Assembly: GCA_020355145.1 (NCBI GenBank)
Contig: CP070660.1
Coordinates: 1,209,235 to 1,214,408 of the forward strand
Reading direction: 5' to 3'
DNA from: Deltaproteobacteria bacterium
Lineage (GTDB): Bacteria > Desulfobacterota > DSM-4660 > Desulfatiglandales > B25-G16
DNA length: 5,174 nt
The notes under the pieces were generated by a model that was given only the letters and a program-made list of their open reading frames with translations, was not told the DNA's origin and searched no databases. Of this stretch, positions 1 through 4,235 are shown one piece after another. Positions within the stretch are counted from its first letter, which is position 1. The number at the start of each line of letters is the position of its first letter. A program made the translations under genes and the position numbers.

Positions 1-29
1 CAGCAGGGGAGTCTTGCCCCCTCCGCATT

Positions 30-45
30 GTCCCGCAAGCGGGAC
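30..45. repeat. Short perfect inverted repeat (7-bp arms)
   Basis: GTCCCGC (30-36) and GCGGGAC (39-45) are perfect complements around a 2-nt centre. As RNA this would fold as a six-pair stem with a CAAG loop. No U-run follows on either strand, so it is not an intrinsic terminator. It could be a protein-binding dyad or a dispersed REP-like palindrome. Copy number elsewhere in the genome cannot be seen from here. Confidence 0.5.
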
Positions 46-99
46 CTGTGGTTTCCCCCACTTATAAGTCGCGAAAACACAGCGCCCTCCCACCAGTCA

Positions 100-131
100 C
101 TTCCGAAAAGCCCCACCCTCTTTTCGGGAAG
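100..131. repeat. Strong stem-loop, 11 bp with one bulge
   Basis: CTTCCGAAAAG (100-110) pairs with CTTTTCGGGAAG (120-131) over 11 base pairs with G128 bulged, enclosing the C-rich 9-nt loop 111-119. It is the most convincing local hairpin in the window. No T-run follows directly on the plus strand, so if it ends an upstream transcript it is not a textbook intrinsic terminator. The next hairpin (131-148) follows immediately. Confidence 0.55.
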
Positions 132-148
132 AAACCTTGTCAGGTTTT
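131..148. repeat. Small stem-loop abutting the previous hairpin
   Basis: GAAACCT (131-137) pairs with AGGTTTT (142-148), six Watson-Crick pairs plus one G-U, around a TGTC loop. The 3' arm ends in TTTT. With the hairpin at 100-131 this could be a weak termination site for a gene left of the window, but the stem is AT-rich and short. Confidence 0.35.
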
Positions 149-253
149 GCAGAGCCCTCACGCCTTAATATGTTTTAGGGGTTAATGAAAAGGAGCTAAA
201 GCAATAATCAATTCCTATTTTCATATACCCATATCCTAACCTTTCGAGGGAGC

Positions 254-265
254 CTTGGATCCAAG
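254..265. promoter_or_regulatory. 12-bp perfect palindrome, possible operator
   Basis: CTTGGATCCAAG reads the same on both strands. Its centre lies about 24 bp upstream of the centre of the second palindrome at 277-291, a bit over two helical turns. The regulator is unknown and no adjacent regulator gene is visible. Confidence 0.3.
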
Positions 266-276
266 AAGTGAACAAA

Positions 277-291
277 CCTGTCTCAGACAGG
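277..291. promoter_or_regulatory. 15-bp perfect dyad, operator-like
   Basis: CCTGTCT and AGACAGG (277-283 and 285-291) are perfect complements around a single central C. The dyad centre is about 33 bp upstream of the start of the predicted -35 box at 317, a typical distance for an activator site. It would also fold as a 6-bp RNA hairpin with a TCA loop. By chance such a dyad is expected only about 0.03 times in roughly 500 nt. The cognate factor is unknown. Confidence 0.35.
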
Positions 292-441
292 ATGTCGTGT
301 CGTGAGGGCTTTTTCCTTGACCCACAAGGCTCCGCCTTTATATACTACCTGATCAAGAAGGGACCTCTTATCAGAAACAGGGCCTTCACCTGGTTATTCT
401 TGGCCAATGAGAAACTTTTTATGCAAGAAGAATCCATCTAG
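292..441 (+). CDS. Possible small open reading frame of 49 residues, unrecognised
   Basis: ATG at 292 opens a 49-residue frame beginning MSCREGFFLDPQGSAF and ending at TAG 439-441, 33 nt before the alternative TTG start of the CoA-transferase gene. The frame is open further upstream to the TAA at 205-207, with a possible GTG start at 268. Codon choices look gene-like (many third-position C in ATC, TTC, GCC and TAC codons), and the product would be mixed hydrophobic and basic without a clear signal peptide. Against it: no convincing Shine-Dalgarno precedes either start, I recognise no family, and the predicted promoter at 317-346 lies inside it. It could be a leader peptide, the decayed 3' end of an older gene, or chance. 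Confidence 0.2.
   Translation: MSCREGFFLDPQGSAFIYYLIKKGPLIRNRAFTWLFLANEKLFMQEESI
317..346 (+). promoter_or_regulatory. Predicted sigma-70 promoter for the CoA-transferase / RraA-like unit
   Basis: TTGACC (317-322) matches the -35 consensus at five of six positions, and TATACT (341-346) matches the -10 consensus at five of six, with an 18-bp spacer. TATATA at 339-344 with a 16-bp spacer is an alternative -10. Transcription would begin near 352-354, leaving an untranslated leader of about 120-135 nt before the CoA-transferase start. It is the best promoter-like match I found upstream of this gene. A T-run (310-314) and two palindromes (254-265, 277-291) lie just upstream. Confidence 0.45.
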
Positions 442-463
442 GTTTCTAGAATCGAGGTAACCG

Positions 464-469
464 AAGGAG
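464..469 (+). promoter_or_regulatory. Shine-Dalgarno AAGGAG with ambiguous start choice
   Basis: AAGGAG ends 5 nt before a TTG (475) and 20 nt before an in-frame ATG (490). The spacing fits the TTG. The ATG instead has a G-run (477-483) 6 nt upstream that could pair with the anti-Shine-Dalgarno through G-U pairs. Both starts are in the same frame and differ by five residues. Confidence 0.5.
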
Positions 470-489
470 ATAGATTGGGGGGGCTGCTC

Positions 490-2073
490 ATGTCAAGGAC
501 TAAGGTTATCTCTCTCGAGGAAGCGGCTGGGCTGATTCCGAGTGGGGCGGTAGCTTCAATCATTTCCTCAAGCGGACTGGGTTGCCCGGATGCCATTTTG
601 CGCGCTATCGGTGAGCGCCACAAGGCCACAGCCGAGCCTAAGAAGCTCACTACTTTACACCCCATCGCTGCTGGGGATATGTATGGCATTGATGGGATTG
701 ACCACTTGGCCCAACCTGGGCTGTTAAGACGCGTTATCGCGGGCTCTTACCCGAGCGGTCCATCGTCGCTGCCTTCTCCCAAGATATGGCACATGATCTA
801 TGAAAATCAGGTCGAGGCATACAACCTTCCAAGTGGCGTTATTTTCCAGATGCATCGTGAGGCTGCAGCCGGATGTCCGGGCGTCCTGACCAAAGCAGGC
901 CTTGATACCTGCGTGGATCCACGCCGGTCAGGGGGTCGGATGAACAGCATTACAACCGAGGATATTGTCCATGTGGTTGAGTTCGATGGTGCGGAATGGC
1001 TTTATTTTCCTGTGATCCCGGTGGACGTTTCCATCATCCGTGGCACCACTGCCGACGAATTAGGCAACATTTCGATGGAGCATGAGGGCTCGTATTTGGG
1101 CGTTCTTGATCAGGCTCTGGCTGCGCACAACAATGGTGGGTTAGTGATCGGCCAGGTGCAGCGTCTGGCCTCTACCGGGTCAATACCACCGCAACAGGTG
1201 CGGGTGCCGAGCGTGCTTGTAGACTATGTGGTACTTGCACCAGATCAGATGCAAACAACACAGACGGTCTACGATCCTGCGATAAGCGGTGAATTGCGCC
1301 GCCCCCTTTCATCCTTCTCGCCAGTTGAGTGGGGACCGGAAAAGGTGATTGCTAGGCGGGCTGCGATGGAACTCTGCCCTGGTGAGGTAGTCAGTCTCGG
1401 CTTTGGCATCTCTGCACTTGTTCCCCGGATATTGATAGAAGAGGGAGTCTACGATGGCGTAACTTGGGTAATCGAGCAAGGCGCAGTTGGCGGCACGCCC
1501 TTGACTGGATTTCAGTTTGGGTGTGCCATGAACCCGCAGGCAATTGTCCCCTCATCAGATCAGTTTATTTTTTTCCAAGGCGGCGGTACTTCCCGAGGCC
1601 TCCTCTCGTTCTTGCAAGTTGACCAGTATGGCAACGTCAATGTCTCACGCCTCTCTGCTCTGCGGCATATCACCGCAGGTATCGGAGGCTTCATCGACAT
1701 CACCGCTAGGACACGAAATCTGGTCTTCAGTAGTTTTTATACGGCAGGCGGACTAAAGCTCGCCCTTGAAGGCGAGGAGATCCATATCGTGAATGAGGGC
1801 CGAACACGCAAATTTGTATCCGAGGTCGAAGATGTCACCCTTAGCGGACGCCGAGCATTGCAGCAGGGACAGAATGTCCTCTATGTAACGGAACGCTGTG
1901 TACTAAGCCTAAAGCGGGAAGGACTTATCGTCATTGAAATAGCACCTGGTATTGATTTAGAGCGTGACATATTAACTCAGGCCGACTTTCGGCCTCATGT
2001 CAGCCCTGACCTGCGATTGATGGATAGGCGTCTCTTTCGGCCGGAGCCGATAGGGTTGACGCTAACCCACTGA
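490..2073 (+). CDS. Acyl-CoA:acetate / propionate-type CoA-transferase (YdiF/Pct family, family I)
   Basis: This 527-residue protein is a fused alpha-beta family I CoA-transferase, which moves CoA between an acyl-CoA and a free carboxylate through a glutamyl-CoA thioester. Length matches E. coli YdiF and Clostridium propionate CoA-transferase (about 520-530). The N-terminal half carries DPR...GG and RGTTADELGNIS (184-195); the C-terminal half carries SLGFGI (302-307), the catalytic-glutamate segment VIEQGAVGG (Glu329), GNVNVSR, TAGGLK, TERCV and EIAPGIDL, all in family order. No signal peptide or membrane segment is seen, so it should be cytosolic. The loop after GGG (364-366) reads TSRG, where propionate CoA-transferase has an LD-type sequence, so the substrate may differ. 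ATG 490 is chosen because it gives the usual short N-terminus before KVISLEEAAGLI; TTG 475 is a serious alternative. An RraA-like gene follows after 62 nt. Family assignment is firm, substrate unknown. Confidence 0.93.
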   Translation: MSRTKVISLEEAAGLIPSGAVASIISSSGLGCPDAILRAIGERHKATAEPKKLTTLHPIAAGDMYGIDGIDHLAQPGLLRRVIAGSYPSGPSSLPSPKIWHMIYENQVEAYNLPSGVIFQMHREAAAGCPGVLTKAGLDTCVDPRRSGGRMNSITTEDIVHVVEFDGAEWLYFPVIPVDVSIIRGTTADELGNISMEHEGSYLGVLDQALAAHNNGGLVIGQVQRLASTGSIPPQQVRVPSVLVDYVVLAPDQMQTTQTVYDPAISGELRRPLSSFSPVEWGPEKVIARRAAMELCPGEVVSLGFGISALVPRILIEEGVYDGVTWVIEQGAVGGTPLTGFQFGCAMNPQAIVPSSDQFIFFQGGGTSRGLLSFLQVDQYGNVNVSRLSALRHITAGIGGFIDITARTRNLVFSSFYTAGGLKLALEGEEIHIVNEGRTRKFVSEVEDVTLSGRRALQQGQNVLYVTERCVLSLKREGLIVIEIAPGIDLERDILTQADFRPHVSPDLRLMDRRLFRPEPIGLTLTH

Positions 2074-2135
2074 GGTTCACCGAAGACACGCTCAGGGGCT
2101 TTCGCCCAATAATGACCTAAGGGAAGGAAAATCGC
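2074..2135 (+). promoter_or_regulatory. Spacer between the two plus-strand genes, with ribosome binding site
   Basis: GGGAAGGA (2121-2128) is a good Shine-Dalgarno 7 nt before the ATG at 2136. A 4-bp hairpin, GGGC (2096-2099) with GCCC (2104-2107), has no T-run after it, and a 5-bp hairpin GGGTT/AACCC (2053-2068) lies just before the upstream stop codon. Neither looks like a terminator, and I see no convincing promoter. Co-transcription of the flanking genes is therefore likely. Confidence 0.55.
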
Positions 2136-2789
2136 ATGAAGTACCTTAACTACAACGAGAAACTTGAGAGATGTTACTCCGCTGTGATCATGGATGTTAT
2201 GGACCGGATGAATTTTCGTGTGCAGTGTATGGAACCGGCGATAAGGCCACTTGTCCCTACCATGAGGACATGGGGTGAGGCGGTAACCATGTATTTTGAG
2301 GCGGTAGTCGAGGTCCCTGAACATCCTTTCCAGCTGGAAATGGAGGTTCTTGACGGCATCAGGGAAGGCCAGGTGATTGTCTGCCAGTGCAACGCCGTTT
2401 CGATGTCAGCGGTCTGGGGTGGTCTATTGAGTAATGCGGCGATAGGTCATAAGGCAGCAGGGATCATAACGGACGGTGGCGCCCGGGATTACAAGGAGAT
2501 TGTGGATCTGAACTTTCCGACGTTTTGCAAGGGTCTTACTCCCTATGACTCGCTCGGCCGTATGGATGGAAAAGGGCGTGACATTCCCATTGTGTGCGGT
2601 GGCATCCGCGTTAATCCCGGTGACCTTGTATTTGGGGATATTGATGGTGTTGTGGTAGTTCCACGGGAGATCGTTAAAGAGGTTATTGAAAGGGCATGGG
2701 AAAAGGTTCAGGGTGAAAATACTGTCCGTGAGGAACTGAGGGCCGGGGCGAGCCTTGTCAAGACATTTGAAAAATACGGCATCCTATAG
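2136..2789 (+). CDS. RraA-like / 4-hydroxy-4-methyl-2-oxoglutarate aldolase family protein
   Basis: The 217-residue product belongs to the RraA-like fold, which includes class II pyruvate aldolases such as HMG/CHA aldolase, oxaloacetate decarboxylases, and the RNase E inhibitor RraA. The diagnostic stretch is WGGLLSNAAIGHKAAG followed by IITDGGARDYKE: Gly96, twenty residues, then Arg117-Asp118 and Glu121, the substrate- and metal-binding signature of the family. GDLVFGDIDGVVVVP (162-176) is the second conserved block. The N-terminal helix (about 8-26) and a length above the roughly 160 residues of RraA favour a metabolic enzyme over an RNase inhibitor. The product should be cytosolic. Its place behind a CoA-transferase suggests a role in organic-acid breakdown, for example cleaving or decarboxylating a 2-oxo dicarboxylate, but the substrate is inferred only from family. 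The ATG has a good ribosome binding site. The gene ends 15 nt from the convergent rimO stop. Confidence 0.88.
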   Translation: MKYLNYNEKLERCYSAVIMDVMDRMNFRVQCMEPAIRPLVPTMRTWGEAVTMYFEAVVEVPEHPFQLEMEVLDGIREGQVIVCQCNAVSMSAVWGGLLSNAAIGHKAAGIITDGGARDYKEIVDLNFPTFCKGLTPYDSLGRMDGKGRDIPIVCGGIRVNPGDLVFGDIDGVVVVPREIVKEVIERAWEKVQGENTVREELRAGASLVKTFEKYGIL

Positions 2790-2801
2790 GGGATGTGTTT
2801 T
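2780..2801 (+). terminator. Weak candidate terminator between convergent genes
   Basis: CATCC (2780-2784) and GGATG (2791-2795) form a 5-bp stem around a 6-nt loop that spans the TAG stop of the RraA-like gene. TTTT follows at 2798-2801. The stem is short for an intrinsic terminator. No better hairpin is visible near the convergent stops on either strand. Confidence 0.22.
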
Positions 2802-2804
2802 GGT

Positions 2805-4139
2805 TTACACTCCTCTTTGTATGGTGCCGACTAGATCATACGTATGGGCCTCGGTTATCTGAACCGGAACAATTTCGCCTACCATAGCGGATCCCTTATT
2901 TATCAACACCTGCCCATCCACATCTGGTGCCATTGTTGATGTCCTACCGCTCAGCAATAGATCTGTCTCAGGGTGTAATCCCTCAACTATTACCGGTACT
3001 GTTTTACCAACCAGCTCCTTGTTGAGCCCTCTGCTGTTCTCTGCCTGGATTTCCATTATCTCCTCGATCCTGCTTTTCACTACTTCTTGAGGTATACCAT
3101 CTTTGAGCCTGGCAGCACGGGTACCCCTCTCCGGGCTAAAGGGAAAGACACCCAGCCTGTCGAATTGGGCCTCTCTTGTAAAATCGCATAGTTCTGTAAA
3201 TCTTTCCTCAGTCTCTCCTGGAAAACCGATCATTACCGTTGTCCTCAAGGCTATCTTTCTTGATCTGCCCCTTATTCTTTCTATCAATCGAGGTATAGAT
3301 TCTGAGCCTGAAGGACGTCCCATGGCCCTAAGGATGTCTGGGTTAACATGCTGAATGGGGAGATCAAGGTAGGGACAAAGCACTTCCTCGGAGTCAATAA
3401 GCTCAAGAAGCCTTTCAGTCAAATGATAAGGATGGGCATAGAGAATTCTGAGCCATTTCAAAGCAGATATAGTAAGAAGCTTCTCCAAAAGATCCTCAAG
3501 CCTACAGGGTGGATCAAGATCATGGCCGTACGAGGATGTATCCTGGGCCACTAGATTAATCTCTTTAACGCCCCTTTCAACCATCTTTTTTGCCTCGATG
3601 AATAGGGAATCCACGGTCCTGCTCCTGAAAGGGCCCCTCAATGAGGGGACGATACAGTAGGAGCACTGGTGGGAACATCCCTCGGCAATCTTTAGATAGG
3701 CAGAGTAAAATGGTGTTGTCTGTACCCTGGGCGCCCTGTGGTCGGCCAAAAAATGTGGTCGGTCTATAAAGATAATCGGGGTCTCACCCGCTTTAGCCCT
3801 TAAGAGCTCAGGTACCCTGGAGATCTGACCTGTACCAAGCCAGCCGTCAACCTCCGGGATTTCCCTTAGCAGCTTTCTTCCATATCTCTGGACAAAACAA
3901 CCTACAACTAAGATGTACCTCAAATGCCCTTTGTCTCTTAAACTGGCAAGATCAAGTATTGTATCTGTGCTCTCTTCAACCGCGCCTCTTATAAAGGCAC
4001 AGGTATTTACAATAGCTATCTCGGCATCTAAAGGATCATCTGTTATATCATATCCCTCCTCCTTTATAAGACCGAGTATATATTCACTGTCTACAAGGTT
4101 TTTTGCGCATCCGAGGCTGATAAAAAATGCCTTTGACAT
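2805..4139 (-). CDS. rimO: Ribosomal protein S12 methylthiotransferase RimO
   Basis: RimO is a radical-SAM enzyme that adds a methylthio group to the conserved aspartate of ribosomal protein S12 (Asp88 in E. coli, written Asp89 when the initiator Met is counted). The 444 residues carry the full architecture: an N-terminal UPF0004 domain with Cys11, Cys47 and Cys81 for one 4Fe-4S cluster; a radical-SAM core with CSHQCSYC (Cys155, Cys159, Cys162) for the second; and a C-terminal TRAM domain (about 371-442) ending in YDLVGTI. SLGCAKNLVDSE, EVDGWLGTG, HPYH, LDLPIQH and APDVDG are typical of RimO and distinguish it from MiaB, which methylthiolates tRNA. The start is fixed: an in-frame TAA lies 6 nt before the ATG, and AGAGGG (4155-4150) sits 10 nt upstream. 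The kinase gene lies 96 nt upstream on the same strand. No damage is visible. Confidence 0.97.
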   Translation of the reverse strand: MSKAFFISLGCAKNLVDSEYILGLIKEEGYDITDDPLDAEIAIVNTCAFIRGAVEESTDTILDLASLRDKGHLRYILVVGCFVQRYGRKLLREIPEVDGWLGTGQISRVPELLRAKAGETPIIFIDRPHFLADHRAPRVQTTPFYSAYLKIAEGCSHQCSYCIVPSLRGPFRSRTVDSLFIEAKKMVERGVKEINLVAQDTSSYGHDLDPPCRLEDLLEKLLTISALKWLRILYAHPYHLTERLLELIDSEEVLCPYLDLPIQHVNPDILRAMGRPSGSESIPRLIERIRGRSRKIALRTTVMIGFPGETEERFTELCDFTREAQFDRLGVFPFSPERGTRAARLKDGIPQEVVKSRIEEIMEIQAENSRGLNKELVGKTVPVIVEGLHPETDLLLSGRTSTMAPDVDGQVLINKGSAMVGEIVPVQITEAHTYDLVGTIQRGV

Positions 4140-4235
4140 AAAGGTTTATCCCTCTGCTCTCTCAAGGGCCCTGGTATCCGTTGGCTTAAGGCATATGGAT
4201 AGGTCTCCCCTAACATTTAACCTTTGTCATTGATT
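4140..4235 (-). other. Gap between the kinase gene and rimO
   Basis: The 96 nt hold the rimO ribosome binding site (AGAGGG, 4155-4150) and little else. I found no clear -35/-10 pair or intrinsic terminator on the minus strand. The two genes may share a transcript, but a weak rimO promoter here cannot be excluded. Confidence 0.4.

Larger units (their letters stand above)
1..291. other. Non-coding region at the left edge, rich in inverted repeats
   Basis: No recognisable gene lies here. Two plus-strand frames (to TAA at 166-168 and to TAA at 183-185) and one minus-strand frame (from GTG at 161-159) run open to the left edge. Each gives only about 53-60 residues without a familiar motif, and frames open on both strands point to stop-poor, GC-rich DNA more than to a gene. 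What stands out is a dense series of inverted repeats, listed separately at 30-45, 100-131, 131-148, 151-312, 254-265 and 277-291. The region may be the leader of the downstream CoA-transferase gene, the 3' trailer of a gene to the left, or both. Confidence 0.6.
151..314 (+). ncRNA. Possible structured RNA or leader element (speculative)
   Basis: AGAGCCCTCACG (151-162) pairs with CGTGAGGGCTTT (301-312) over 12 positions, 11 Watson-Crick and one G-U. The 3' arm runs into a T-run (310-314). Inside lie an imperfect stem (GGGT and ATGAAAA/GGA at 179-194 with TCC, TTTTCAT and ACCC at 213-230), a 12-nt palindrome (254-265) and a perfect hairpin (277-291). Together they could form a multibranched fold closed by a GC-rich helix and ending in U residues, like a small RNA or cis-regulatory leader. 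I recognise no known riboswitch, 6S, tmRNA or SRP signature. A single sequence cannot show covariation, and no clear promoter precedes it, so this is a hypothesis only. Confidence 0.2.

Noticed and set aside
1..185. Plus-strand frames 1 and 3, and a minus-strand frame from GTG 161, all open to the left edge
   Set aside because: Three overlapping frames on both strands cannot all be real. Each gives only 53-60 residues with no family motif and no good ribosome binding site, and the region has few stops because it is GC-rich.
30..300. Integron attC site, tmRNA, RNase P, SRP RNA or group II intron domain
   Set aside because: The hairpins prompted a search for their signature sequences, but no core-site GTTRRRY/RYYYAAC pair, tmRNA ends, RNase P core or intron domain V motif was found.
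438..689. Minus-strand open frame of 83 codons
   Set aside because: It lies antisense to the start of the CoA-transferase, whose protein is strongly family-like, and it has no recognisable product.
1544..1756. Plus-strand open frame of 70 codons inside the CoA-transferase gene
   Set aside because: It is an out-of-frame shadow of the conserved C-terminal half.
1995..2392. Two minus-strand open frames of 109 and 72 codons across the CoA-transferase/RraA-like junction
   Set aside because: Both are antisense to well-supported coding sequence, show no domain, and have no supporting ribosome binding site or promoter.
3103..3554. Two plus-strand open frames antisense to rimO
   Set aside because: They mirror the conserved RimO coding sequence and their translations resemble no family.
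4140..4225. Inverted repeat AAAGGTT (4140-4146) with AACCTTT (4219-4225) flanking the kinase-rimO gap
   Set aside because: Only 7 bp with a 72-nt loop; such matches are expected by chance.
3913..4233. Plus-strand open frame of 106 codons antisense to the 5' part of rimO
   Set aside because: It mostly mirrors the cysteine-containing N-terminal domain of RimO; its product is low in complexity and unrecognised.
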